Assembly (NCBI GenBank): GCA_024704765.1
Contig: JAKMXF010000316.1
Coordinates: 310,001 to 374,000 of the forward strand
Direction of reading: 5' to 3'
Source of the DNA: Oopsacas minuta
Lineage: Eukaryota > Porifera > Hexactinellida > Lyssacinosida > Leucopsacidae
Length of the DNA stretch: 64,000 bases
The position numbers and the translations under genes were made by a program. The stretch's first letter is position 1. Every line of letters starts with the position of its first letter. Positions 44,483 through 55,857 of this stretch are shown piece by piece. Under the pieces are notes generated by a model. The model was not told where the DNA came from and ran no database searches. It saw nothing but the letters and a program-made list of their open reading frames with translations.

Positions 44483-47245
44483 CACATAGGAACTGGACAT
44501 TTATGGGCCGCATTCTACTACGTTTCCATGGCTCCTTACAAAAAGTGAGAAGGCTCACCCTATCAGTTTTGTGGAAAATTACATCCTGGATCAAATCAAA
44601 AGTAACTTCTACTTACAATTAAGTATTTCCACAAAGTAATGGATAACAATAAAATCGAATAAATCTGATTTGGTAATTCACCCAAAATGCAAATCAATAT
44701 GAAAAAATAATAGCAATTTTTTGTTTTTGAAGTAAAAATCAAATTATTCGCCAACAAATTAATTCGAGTTGATTATATACAGTTTTCTAGTCAAAAAGTG
44801 GTAAGAATACCGGCGCTCATTTAACCGTATACTGCCTGGAAAGTGTATTATTTTATGACGTCAAAAAGGTGTTAAAATCTCGATTTTGGTGCTGGATTGG
44901 TTAATAGGAAGATCTAAAATTTCAGTGTTCCTTTTAATTAGGAACATAATATTTCGGCCGTAATCGGTTAAAATATACAGAGCAGCACTTCAAATATTTT
45001 ATCACACATGCATGTATGAATCAAGGAAGTGTCGTGTTGCATTGACGCTCCCTTAGGCGTATGATTTTTGACAAAAATATATTTAGGAGCCTGATTAATA
45101 TACAGATTTAGGTTTATGACATTCCTGAGGAGGCGCTCTAAAAGCGTTCTCCGAATAACCTGTATAACTAAGTTGGATGAATATGTAGATAACCATATCA
45201 TAAATTTAGTCCAAACTGCCAGGAATACTATCCATATGTTCAACTGTATTTCGATAATACACCAATCAGAGATCGAATATTGGATTGTGATTGGACCTTA
45301 GATCATTTTAGAATTTATGATCGTAAACTGGAACGCCGATGATATTTACACCAAGATCTGGAGATAGATCCTTTATTCAGGATCTATAAATGCCCTGGTG
45401 TAACACATGGCTTTCAGTGCAGTTCTCGCCCTGGGAAGTTGAAAATCGTGAGATTCGTGAAGAATCTCACGCTGTTATCGTGAGAAATAATATTCTTGTT
45501 TTTTGAAATATCGAAAAATTCTGATATTTTGGATGTTTTTGATAGTTTTTCTTATATTTCAAAGCCAATCTTGCCGATTTCTAGAGTCAATTAATCCTCT
45601 AGCTAATTTCAAACTCTCAGACAAGATCAAATTATTGAGAATTATCGGGAAATATCGAAATTTCCGATACTTTCGATATTTTCAACTCTGATATATTGGT
45701 GTCAATCCTCAACCACAAGTTGAGAAACCCTGCTGTAGACTGAATTGAATGTATGAATTCTAAATATTTACCGTACATATTGAGAGTTCGAAAATACATT
45801 CACTGAGTTATAAAATGAATATTGTACAATTTAATGTAATTGATCACTTCATTACAGTGTGAGTTTTGAACTTTTGGATTATTAATACTCTTCTCCTTTG
45901 TGCACAAACGATTCAGGGATAGATTTTATTGTGCAAGTACTAAATTGGTTGAATTATTGGAATCCTGGCATGGAAAATTTGGAAAATTTATGTAACAAAC
46001 ATTTACTGTCTTGAGACAAACCTGTATTGCATTGTCACATTTATCTACTAACAAGTGAATGCCATTTCCCTTACTTGTCAATTGCTTGAATTCAAAATGA
46101 CTCCGAGAACAGCGGTTCCCAACATGGGGTCCGCAGGATTTCAAATCTATATTAACCTATGTGTGAGAGGTCTACAGAAGTGTTAAAATTGCTATAGGAT
46201 AATGATGTCAAAATTATATAGCGAACGCGAACTAATTATTGGCCGGGCGCCAAAATATGTATATAGCGGTCTTTATACTAACCACACAGCCTACGTAACG
46301 GATTACTTCAAGTCTATTAAATCTTGTTTGGCAATATTAATATTCACGATAACATCGAATTGATACAATTTGGCTCAATTGAATGTATTATTGTTAGCAG
46401 GGCCGGGTTAATTATATAGACTGGGAATAGTTGGATGAAATGACTTGTTTGATTATTATCTATCAATAATACAATTATTTAAGCCAAATTGTACCAATTC
46501 CATATTATCGAGAATATTAGAGACGAACCTAGAATTGAGGTCTAAAAGACCCCGACCTCAATTCATAATTCTAACACCATATTGTCCAAATGCCCGGAAT
46601 ATTTGATGATATTTCAAAAAGTGCATACTTTTGCAAATGAAATCTAATCATATATTTATTGTGATATCCTTAATAACCATTGAATTTCCAGCAATTATTG
46701 GGTCACATTACCCTATTCGGGCCACTTTTGAAAATGGAATATATCACATTCCTTCGTTGTTCATCATGTGACCCCAACAATGAAAAGAAATTTCATGCTG
46801 ATTGCCAATATCTGCAAAGAAAATTGAAGAGACTGAAATATGAAAGTAATTTAATTTTCAGCATTTTACCACCATTTAGGGCTGAAACCGTTAAAATAAT
46901 TTCAACTTTTATATTTTAACCATAGACGTCATTTCACATATTGCCTATGTCTTAAAATACTAGAACTCTTGAAGTATTCCATACAATCAATTCAAATTTG
47001 CAACACTTCAAGGATTAACTTCTTGCAAACTTTCTTAAATTTGAACATATCAAAACAACTATCTTGGCGATAAAACATAAGTTTTTTCTGCCAAATATAG
47101 AGGCTCTATTTCAGAACATATTCAATTAAAATACATTCACTTTACATCTTCCTTTGTTCCAGATTATGTACATAGCTTTAGAGAACTTGCAGTACTTCCT
47201 ACACGACGGATTTCACATCATAATACAATTCATTAGGGACCCTGC
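44483..47245. other. Noncoding stretch with hAT-type end remnants
   Basis: No gene recognised. Near 45,712-45,735 TTGAGAAACCCTGCTG and near 46,115 CAGCGGTTCCCAACATGGGG look like solitary hAT-type ends. Near 45,430-45,485 words such as GTGAGATTCG and GAATCTCACG are inverted. A separately listed dispersed repeat lies at 46,718-46,812. Confidence 0.45.
46718..46812 (+). repeat. Dispersed repeat, copy 2 of 3
   Basis: Contains GGGCCACTTTTGAAAATGG, TCATGTGACCCCAACAATG and TTTCATGCTGATT. The same blocks in order are at 48,498-48,622 (reversed) and, less well, at 1,848-1,932. Confidence 0.6.
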
Positions 47246-47857
47246 TTTAGTTCGAATTTAAGCTTCTTATTAGTTAGGATTTTCTGAATTGTAACAAGGT
47301 AGAATCAACTTTTAGTCTATTGCTTGCGACAAGTTCGAATCAAATTTTAGTTTATTGTAACAAGTTCGAATCGAATTCAGACTGTTGCCACAAGTCAGAA
47401 TCTACTTTTCCAAGATATCTCGCCGACAAAAACTTTTTATTGTAGTAATTATAAACCCGTACCATTGGGAGGGGGTTAGGGATTTTGTTCACTACCTTAT
47501 GGATCTGGGAGTTTTCATTTGACTCGTTATTAAGCTAGCTAGGGGCGGGGATGTGGACTTCATGGTAATTTTGTGTTTGGATGAATTTTGTTGCACTAAT
47601 TCTTTGGTAAAGTCTGCAGAATTTCGGACCATGGATATTTTGTTTTTCAACTTGTGACAACAGTCTGAAAATCCATTCTGACTTGTCACTACAGTCGGAG
47701 AATCCATTCGAACTTGTTACAATACACTGAATATTATTTCGAACTTGTTCCAATAGGCTAAATATCGATTTTAACTTGTTACAATAAACTAATACTTGAT
47801 TCTAACTTGTTACAATTCAGAAAATCTAGCTAACGACAACCTTAAAATTCGAACTAA
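47246..47857. repeat. Foldback element with tandem-repeat arms
   Basis: Two inverted arms, about 47,246-47,410 and 47,645-47,857, flank a unique centre. The outer parts pair well: TTAGTTCGAATTTAAG, AGGATTTTCTGAATTGTAAC on the left have reversed counterparts at 47,800-47,857. Each arm then carries diverged tandem units of about 36-40 bases with the core TTGTAACAAGTTCGAATC; about three in the left arm and five or six in the right, so arms differ in unit number. This architecture is like that of foldback elements such as FB or Galileo in flies. No transposase is present. Confidence 0.75.
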
Positions 47858-48241
47858 TGCATGCATCTCAATTCATTCAATTCTGAGAATCTAATGATTT
47901 TCTCTGAGTAGATTATCCATGGTCTATATTTTTATTCCAATGGAGGTATACATGGTCCAAACATTTTACTATGCACTAATATGATTGACATTCCAGGAAT
48001 CTAGAATTTACATAGAAAATGCAGAAATTACAAATGTCATTTTCATGGTTATTTACTTAAATATCTTAATTGCTAACTCATTTTTTGAAATACATTTTGT
48101 GAAACATATATGCAGTCATTTAAGCATGCCATATCTTATTTGACGTTGTTCCATAGATTGGAATTATGATTTGTACTCTTGGGTCACTGTGTCCGACTTG
48201 TGCCGTCCACGGTTAAGTCTTGTATATATTCGATACATATA

Positions 48242-48494
48242 CACTCCCTGGCCAAAGGTATTGGAACACCATACCACTAATGACACATGTGGCATGTGGC
48301 ACTTTGAATATATATATTGATTATTCTGTGGCTATATCAGAAAAGGCGATTGCTAATGTAATGACAAAATTAATGATAGAATTATGTTCACAAATGTTTG
48401 AAACAATCCTCAGTCTATACAACTAAAGTACAATGCATATTTGTGCCATGTTTCAATTGTGGCAGAGTGTTCCAATACTTTTGGCCAGGGAGTG
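48242..48494. repeat. Tc1-type MITE, 253 bp
   Basis: Left end CACTCCCTGGCCAAAGGTAT and right end, reversed, CACTCCCTGGCCAAAAGTAT, flanked by TA on both sides (48,240-48,241 and 48,495-48,496). GGCCAAAAGTATTGGAAC is the familiar Tc1 type of tip. No coding capacity. Confidence 0.88.
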
Positions 48495-48497
48495 TAT

Positions 48498-48622
48498 TCG
48501 TAATCAGCATGAAATTTCGTTTCATTGTAAGGGGTCACTTGATCATGTTTTACAAAACCATCTTCTCCTTGACAACGGAGGAATGTGATACATTTCATTT
48601 CTCAAAGTGGCCCAAATTGGGC
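48498..48622 (-). repeat. Dispersed repeat, copy 3 of 3
   Basis: Reversed, it reads GGGCCACTTTGAGAAATG, TATCACATTCCTCCGTTG, AAGTGACCCCTTACAATG, TTTCATGCTGATTACG, in the same order as 46,718-46,812. The Tc1-type MITE begins at the end of this block, so it may have inserted into the repeat. Confidence 0.6.
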
Positions 48623-50420
48623 CATTTTCAATTCTGATTACGAATATCACGATAAAAATATGATTATTCTTCAAGTATTGCATTTTTTTAATATCCCCTA
48701 ATAGTCCAACAGTGGGACCTTATGGTGTTGCAATTATGATTTAAGTAGGGATCCAGCCTGGCTTTCGTTTTCGAATCGAACCAAATGTCCTAAAATACCT
48801 CACTCTAAATTTGTACATACTTGATCCTTATCTTTAACCCTATACAACTTATCCGACTAGATATTTGATTTAGATGAATGTTAAATGTAGTTTTGCTTTG
48901 ATAAATTATTTATTTACCGATACGTCCAAAGTGTCAGATTAGTAACGAAAAGGAATACGATAATTTTACCACTTCGTTTTAACCAATTCCCCTACCCAAA
49001 TCGTGTTTCAGCACCTTTTTTGACATCATAAAATTACAAATTTTCCAGAAGTTTTTGTTTAACGAGTGTACGTCCTAGGACTCAACTCCCTACTCCCGAT
49101 TTACCCCTTAACTATACGCTTCTAAATTCTTGGCCTAAGGATACACAAATTGACTAAAGATTCTAGGGTTGAAAATTGGGGCCTAGTTCCTGAACGATAG
49201 CCGTAATTCTGGAATTAATTTCAGCTAATGACAATGAGTTGTTGAACGAGAGATTATCTGGAAGCAAGAACGCAAGCGAGAGTGGAAGCACACAACTGCG
49301 CTCTTTGGCGAACTCTAGTATAGATGGTCTACCCATGAAAATGATTATGAACATTAGAACATCACCTCGGACTCTATAGACAAATGTCTAGCAACCACTA
49401 CCATATTACCTATACTCAGATGGCCCGGGTCGATCCAGATCATAATCAAATCAGGGATGGATCTAGGCAAACATATTTGGCGGGTGTAAGTTTAGGATTG
49501 GCAATCCTAGGGGAGAAGCTTCATTCATATTCATAATCCGATAAGGTGTTCGAGAGACTATGAAATTTTCGTTTACCCAATATTAGAGAATCTACATGAC
49601 GAACGGCGATCTAATACTATAAATATTACTAAATTATTACAAACTGATACTAATCTTTGCTGCACACTCTATAAACAATTTAATATTGCAAAGATTTATC
49701 AGACAAAGTACAATCATGATTTGAACTTACGAATTAATTATACTTACTTATTTTAAGCCATACTATACCCATAAAATGGACATTTGTGTACAAATATATG
49801 GTACACAAACGTCGTACTGGCAGAGTTGCAACTATCACTGATAAACCGTGAGCTCACGCCTGTTTCGGCAAAGTCCAAAATCCCACGCGTATTCAGCAAT
49901 CTCATGGATTTTTGGCTCCACATATATGTACTTCTGATACTCCAAATCAATAATGTCTCACCCTTTCTCAAGGGTAAGCTCACGATTCTCACTCTTTCCC
50001 ATGGGGAATCTCACGATTTCTCAGAAGTCCTCAGGTATTTTTCATGGCTTTCTCACGCTTTTCAGCCGGTTTCTAACGGATCCTTGAAAAGCAAGTTGGC
50101 ATCTATGCACTAGCTCTCTACAAGTATGGCATTAGTGAAATAATGAGCTAAAACATTATCACCAACATTAGTTCTATTCAATAATTATAAGTTATTAACC
50201 TATGATCTTAACTAGGTATTCCAATCAAAATCCATTTTAAGTAGACATCGATTTTAAATACCCAATTTTACAACCAGGAGGTAGTCAGACATCCGGACAA
50301 TATCCGGAAATCTAGGAGCATATTGACACTGATCCAATTTAAAAAGCTAGTGCGAACGTGGCTAAGTTAGCCATTACGCCATTTCAATTTTTTTGAGCGC
50401 TACTTTTATTGATCTCCCTT
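48623..50420. other. Noncoding stretch
   Basis: No gene recognised. CAGGGATGGATCTAGGC at 49,452 resembles a hAT end without a partner. At 49,850-50,060 several CTCACG and GATTCTCAC words recur, also found at 45,430-45,485. Short chance frames only. Confidence 0.4.
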
Positions 50421-50600
50421 CTGGTCAATACCCGTATAGCGGTATAGATATAGTTTTCACTGTGCAGATTATAGTATAGCATTGTGGCCCAGTATTGAAA
50501 TGGGTGCTTTCGTTTTGTGTACTGTGCCGACTGTTAGTTAGTGAGCCCATATTGAAACTATTGCTATCATTTGCTATCTTTTGCGGCGCCTTCACATCCA
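50421..50600 (-). repeat. Repeat X, unoccupied copy
   Basis: Read on the minus strand it matches the two flanks of RAG1-like copy B: GCAATAGT, GGCTCACTAACTA, then a pentamer CAGTC, then GCACAGTACACAAAAC, CATTTCAATACTG and TATTGACCAG. In the occupied copy, TAGTA replaces CAGTC and is present on both sides of the insertion. The pentamer lies at 50,529-50,533. The repeat itself is of unknown kind. Confidence 0.75.
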
Positions 50601-51247
50601 GAACTACAAGTTATAAACTCTCAAATTTTACCTTAACATAGTTGGACCATCCCCTTCATTAGTTTCATAGTTGATCCACAATCAGGGGAGCGATTTATCA
50701 CCTATCAAACTTTAGGTGAATTTAGCCTAATATTATACACCATTATTGTACACAATTCGAAACAAAATATTACTTCACCTCTTCATTTCAAAAATATAAA
50801 TTCTGCAGGGTTTCATACAGGATTTTGATTTGGGGGGAAGAAAAAAATTGCGACTGGAAAACAGTAGTTTGCGAAAGAATAGATCACCCGCGTACACTAG
50901 ATATTTTCTAGGGTTACACCGAGAGATTTCAAAAGTCATTTACTACCTTTTTAGAGAACCACAATCTTTTAAGTTTCTTTTAATAGCTTGTGAAATTTGA
51001 ATATTTGTTTGTTATTAACTAACTCAATGGTCCCATTCAATAATTACATAGGATTTCATTTATTTTTTTTCATCAGTTTTGTTTTTCTTCTTAAATTGTG
51101 AAAATTCAGGTTAATAATACTAACACACCCAAACGAACGAATATCGAATATGCGTTTCAGCCCTAAAATCAATAGTACCACCTACCAAAATATTATTTTA
51201 CCAACCTATTTCAATATTTAATATACTTAGAAGTATACTATTGTAGT

Positions 51248-53572
51248 ATGGATATCAGGCGATTCATTTCTGGAAAGCGGTCGAACAATAACCTACAAGA
51301 CATGGATGAATGTACATCTGAAGAGCTTTCACAGATAACAAGTGAAAGATGTTTGCCATCCTCCTCTCAAAATCCAGAAGTTACCAGGCATGATCCAACG
51401 CAACCTCATTCGAAAAAGTATTATATGTCATCTAGCGAGCAGAGATAGCAATATAAGGCTAATCTTTCATATAAAAATGAGTGGGAAAAAAATCTATCCC
51501 TGGGTAATTTGCGAAGATCCTAGAAAAGGTATGTTCTGTACCATCTGCCAGAAGTGGGGCAATCCATCTGCAGGATCAAGGGGCGCTTGGACAAGCAGGG
51601 GAGTTACTGACTGGAGTCATGCTACTGAACTATTGAGAGCACACGGAGAGTCACGGTGTCATAGGGATGCAGCAGTCACTGCTGGTATGTCAAAGCAGGT
51701 GGAGTGCGTGAAATCAGTACTTGAGCTGCAGTGTTCTGCTGCTGCAAAAGAGGCTGCATGCAGAGCAGAGAGGAATCGCAGCATCGTGCTTAAGTTAATG
51801 AGGTCAATCTATTTCCTAGCAAAAAACAAAATTCCTCACACCACTGTTTACCCAAATTTAATTGCCTTGCAAGTTGCCAATGGAGATGCATTGCTGGAAG
51901 AGCACCTCACTCATGGTGCTTCCAATGCTCAGTACACCTCAAAGTTCAGTGCAGTTATGCTTCTGGATGCTCTTGACACGTGGCTTGAAAGAAAGCAAAT
52001 ACAGAGTCTAAGGTCAAGCCCGTGTTTTTCTATATTAGCAGATGAGTGTCAGGATATTTCCACACAGGAAGAGCTATCAATTTGCTGCAGGTGGATTGTG
52101 GATGGCTATCGAGAAGAACACTTTGTAGATATACTCCATGTCAAGGATGTAGATGCTGCATCAATCACACAAGCTCTCACAACTTTCATTGAGGTGAACA
52201 ATCTCGACTATAGACGTTTAGTTGGGCAAGGCTACGATGGGACAGCAACTTTCTCTGGTTGTACAAATGGTGTCCAAAGAAGGATTAGGACACACTCAGC
52301 ACATGCAGTCTACATTGTGCATGCCACCGACTTCAGCTGGCATCTATTCAAGCTGCTGAGTCCATCACTATAATCAACAAAATGTTTGGCACAATGACCA
52401 GCCTGTGGAAACTATTCTACTATTCGCCAAAGAAAGCAGAAGCTCTCAAGGTCGTTCAGTCAGTTCTAAATTTACCTGAGCTGAAGGTAGTAAAGCCAAG
52501 CAGTACGAGGTGGTTGTCCCATGAGCGGTGTCTAAGTGCAATCCGTAAAGATCTTCCTGCTCTTATTATCACTCTCCAGCAGCTCTACCAGACGTCAGGA
52601 GATGCAGAAGCATATGGAATTTCTCTTATCTTGAGCTCCATATCCGGAGTAGCTAGTATTTTTCTTTTATCAGAAGTACTTGATCTCCTTGCTAGGCTTA
52701 ATTGCTACATGCAGAGACAGACTGCGGACTTTAGTAGGCTACCTTTGATTCTTAATAGCATTATAAAAGCGCTAGAGGAACTCAAGGAAGAAAAAACCGA
52801 CTGGTGTTCTAGAATGCTCACTCAGGTTGACCAGCTAGAGATCGATCATGGAATCATGATTACAATGAGTCGCTCAGCTCGTAGCTTTGTGGATGGTGCT
52901 AGTGTTGGATCTTTAACTGATTATCGTGACAAGGTTGTTCTTCCTTATGTCGATGCTTTACTACACAACATCGGCAACCGATTCTCGGGTGAAGCGGTAG
53001 ATCTCCTTGTATCATCCTCTGTTTTCAATCCAGCATCTCTTCCTTCAGAAGAAGCAGCTTTACCAGATTATGGTAAAAGAGAAGTGGAAGTTCTGGCCCA
53101 ATTTTATGGTAATGAAGCTATAGTTGTCCATAATGGTGTAACTTTCTCTTCTCCGCCACTTATTGACAAAGATGAAATTGCTATTGAATGGCGCTTGTTC
53201 AAGCGAGCATTGATTCAAGAATCAAGGTTGATCAGGGAAAAAAATGAGACTACCAAGACACCAAGCCTACAGGATGTCAAAGTTCACATGGAGTCATCTG
53301 GAGCTTACACTGGAATATTTCCAGAGATATTCAAGTTACTCAACATAATTCTTGTTCTTCCAGTAGGAACAGCTTCAGTTGAGAGATCTTTCAGCCACAT
53401 GGAGCAAATTAAAACAAGACTTCGAAATAGACTTAATGATGCTAATTTGGCTCATTTAATGAGGATCGCAATTGAAGGGCCAGAACATCCTCGGTTAACT
53501 TTGATGAAGTTCTTAAAGTATTTAAAGAGAAAAATCGTCGAATACAGTTATAGTTTAATATATAATTATTAG
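51248..53572 (+). pseudogene. hAT transposase, ZNF862-like, few lesions
   Basis: Start MDIRRFISGKRS at 51,248. An in-frame stop (51,447) after SSSEQR is followed by a shift in an A-run near 51,490. Then a TTF-type finger (GMFCTICQKWG; HGESRCH), a DUF4371 region with FLAKNKIPHTTVY and FSILADECQDISTQEELSIC, and GQGYDGTATFSGC. A further shift near 52,323 leads to INKMFGTMTSLWKLFYYS, SSTRWLSHERCL and the dimerisation domain LPVGTASVERSFSHMEQIK, NRLNDANLAHLMRIA, ending at 53,572. About 740 residues, full length apart from one stop and two shifts. Same family as the fragment at 22,599-23,803. Confidence 0.85.
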
Positions 53573-53620
53573 TGATAGCAATATTTTAATCTCCCTATTT
53601 TTGTGATCATAATTAGTATA

Positions 53621-54959
53621 CAGTCTGTTACATAATTATTTGGAATCAAGGATCAGTTTATCATACGATCGGATTTACTCTTACACAATACTAAAATTGA
53701 CTAAAATATTCTCAAGAGGTGCATAATCAATATTTAATTGGTAGACCCCTTGAGTCAATGACCATTTGACACCTACGTGGCATTGAAGACCAATATGGCT
53801 CTAGAAAATTAGAATCTAGCCTGCTCCAGGTAATTTCCAGCATTTTCTTCAGCTCTGAAATTGTCTTTGGGCCTTGTTTAGTTAATTCTTGCTTAACCCA
53901 CGCGAACAGATTTTCAATAGGATTGAGATCGGGGCTTTGTGATGGCCACGGAAGTACTTTTGGTAACATAGTACTCAACCAATTCTTAACCTTTGTCGCT
54001 GTATGCTTAGGATCGTTATCCATTACGAGTTGCCAATCATTTCCATGGAAAACTTCAGCCTGAGTTAGGAGATGACCTTGAAGTATGTCTATGAATAATG
54101 AACTGTCCATATTAGTTGTAAATATGCACAAAGGGAAAGTCCCAATGGAAGAGAATGCCGCCCAAACATTTATTTTTGGAGTATGTTTAGTGGTAGGGAC
54201 AAATCTTTTCTGATCGGATTTTGTCCACATCTTCATTCGACCCCTGGACAGCCAAATCGACATTTCATCAGCAAAAACAGTCTTGGCCCATTGCTTTTTG
54301 GGGTATTTAAACTTCTTTGCCCATTGGATACGATACAATCGATTTGTTTCACTCAGCATAGGTACTTTTGTGGGATATTTCTTAGAATATTTGGAATCGA
54401 CTAAGGCTCGGCGTACAGTCTGGTAGGATACAGGTATAGGGGCTCTACTTGCCAATGTTCTTAATGATAAGTATGGTTTTTGTCTTATTTGTTGGCTAAT
54501 CGATTGTTTAATCCTATTTCTCAATGAGCATGGCCTTCCAGCTCCTTTTTGATGGGAGATATCAATTCCTTTTGCTAGTTTGGCCTTTACATAATATACA
54601 GTAGACAAGCTTACATGAGCAATTTGAGCAATTTCTTTTGAGCTATGGCTGTTAGCTTCTAGTAATAACTTGATAGTATTTCTCTTATCCAATTGAGCCA
54701 TCTGAAATAGCTAATACTTAAGACAAGAGAAGATAAATGGTAAACTTATGAATAATACGGAAGTGACGTCACAACTAATATTACAGAAGAGAGAAATGTT
54801 CGAGAAGTTGATTAATTGAACAAAATAAAACAATCGAATTACGTATGTACTATTATACAATTCAAAATATGCATTCACTTTCAAATACACAATGATTCTA
54901 TTAAGTTATGGTATACTTTCAAAGTATATTAAAATTCCGAATAATTATGTAACAGACTG
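53621..54959 (-). mobile_element. Tc1-like element, complete, nested in the hAT
   Basis: 1,339 bases; left end CAGTCTGTTACATAATTATT and right end, reversed, identical over those first 20 bases. TA precedes the left end (53,619-53,620); the right flank reads GA, possibly a mutated TA. It lies in the 3' untranslated part of the hAT. With a complete transposase and matched ends it is the best candidate here for a mobile element still able to move. Confidence 0.88.
53727..54701 (-). CDS. Tc1/mariner-superfamily transposase, DD34E, intact
   Basis: A single frame of 324 residues that would cut and paste the surrounding element as a nuclear DDE transposase. Residues 1-50 form an HTH (SKEIAQIAHVSLSTVYYVKA) and 60-105 a second (LRTLASRAPIPVSYQTVRRA). 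Between them GAGRP is the usual GRPR-like linker. Catalytic residues: D145 in TVFADEMS, D228 in VMDNDPKHTA and E263 in LNPIENLFAWVK, the last two separated by 34 residues. GRMKMWTK and WPSQSPDLNPIEN are typical Tc1 blocks. The length is normal for Tc1/Tc3 relatives (about 340). The start was chosen as the first ATG before the HTH. No lesion is seen, unlike every other transposase here. Confidence 0.92.
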   Translation of the reverse strand: MAQLDKRNTIKLLLEANSHSSKEIAQIAHVSLSTVYYVKAKLAKGIDISHQKGAGRPCSLRNRIKQSISQQIRQKPYLSLRTLASRAPIPVSYQTVRRALVDSKYSKKYPTKVPMLSETNRLYRIQWAKKFKYPKKQWAKTVFADEMSIWLSRGRMKMWTKSDQKRFVPTTKHTPKINVWAAFSSIGTFPLCIFTTNMDSSLFIDILQGHLLTQAEVFHGNDWQLVMDNDPKHTATKVKNWLSTMLPKVLPWPSQSPDLNPIENLFAWVKQELTKQGPKTISELKKMLEITWSRLDSNFLEPYWSSMPRRCQMVIDSRGLPIKY

Positions 54960-55184
54960 GATATTGAAGTATCACACATAGCATCTTTGTTGTAATGTCA
55001 CACGTTCAATATTGTTATTTAATACACGACAAACAATAATAACCTACTCAAATTCAAGATTTCTGGGGGGGATAATTGTGCTTGGGTGGGGAAGGTTCCA
55101 GGGGCCCCCCTCTGTATGAAACCCTGTTCTGGGCCTGAAAATTTTTTGGCAATAGTCACAATACAGGCTCACTAACTAGTAGTA

Positions 55185-55210
55185 CACAGTGTGGCAATAT
55201 GGGGAAATAG
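55185..55210 (+). repeat. 5' terminal repeat of RAG1-like copy B
   Basis: CACAGTGTGGCAATAT followed by the block GGGGAAATAG at bases 17-26. The first seven bases equal the consensus recombination-signal heptamer. Confidence 0.9.
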
Positions 55211-55857
55211 GCATATTTTAAAAAACATATTTCAATGCATTTTTCGAACTCTCCATAGTTCAATTAGTACGAAAATATCATTGGCAGCATTAGAAGCAGT
55301 TAGGAATCCTAACTACGCACAACTTTGTTATGTGTTTCTAATAATAGAAATATATATTTTCAAACCTCAAATTCCTATGCCCTAATGTATGTAATCATAT
55401 TTGATGTAAATACTAAATATAAGAGTGAAAAACATCTTCTGATAATAAATCTATATTGTAACAACAATTTAATCATTGATAGGTTAGTCTAGATATTCAT
55501 TTGTACTTTTTTCCGGGTGTCTAGTTTGGCCCTCCCAAAGTTATAATTTCGAATTTTTTCTCATTGATTGAAGTGTAGCATCTCTTGTTTGACAAAATTT
55601 GACAAAACGTTATTAATATATACGTAATGTTACTATATTTAGTCAACTATTTAATCACTTTCCAGGCTTGCCAAAAGCTGCCCAAAAATTTATCACGTCA
55701 TTCATTGTCCGGACCGGACAAAAATCCGAAAAATATATTTTTCATACGTTTTAAATTTTTTCAGTAAAATTCTATATTTTGCTGGTTATTAGTTATTCCA
55801 ATACTCTACAATCATATATCATAATGTTTCTATGTTAAAGTAGCCCTTTTGCGGATA

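Larger units (their letters stand above)
50806..55126 (+). mobile_element. hAT element (ZNF862-like) with 5-bp duplication
   Basis: Ends CAGGGTTTCATACAGG (left) and, reversed, CAGGGTTTCATACAGA (right). Immediately outside, TTCTG is repeated (50,801-50,805 and 55,127-55,131), a 5-bp duplication rather than the classical 8. The nested Tc1-like element accounts for 1,341 bases including a TA copy, giving an original length of about 2,980. A 169-bp deletion derivative with near-identical ends at 58,428-58,596 is flanked by ATACC and ATACT, again five bases. Some hAT groups are remembered to make 5-bp duplications. Confidence 0.85.

Noticed and set aside
47330-47400. tRNA-like B boxes (GTTCGAATC) in the foldback element
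   Set aside because: The words repeat in tandem with no A box, no cloverleaf and no terminator, so they are parts of the arm repeat unit.
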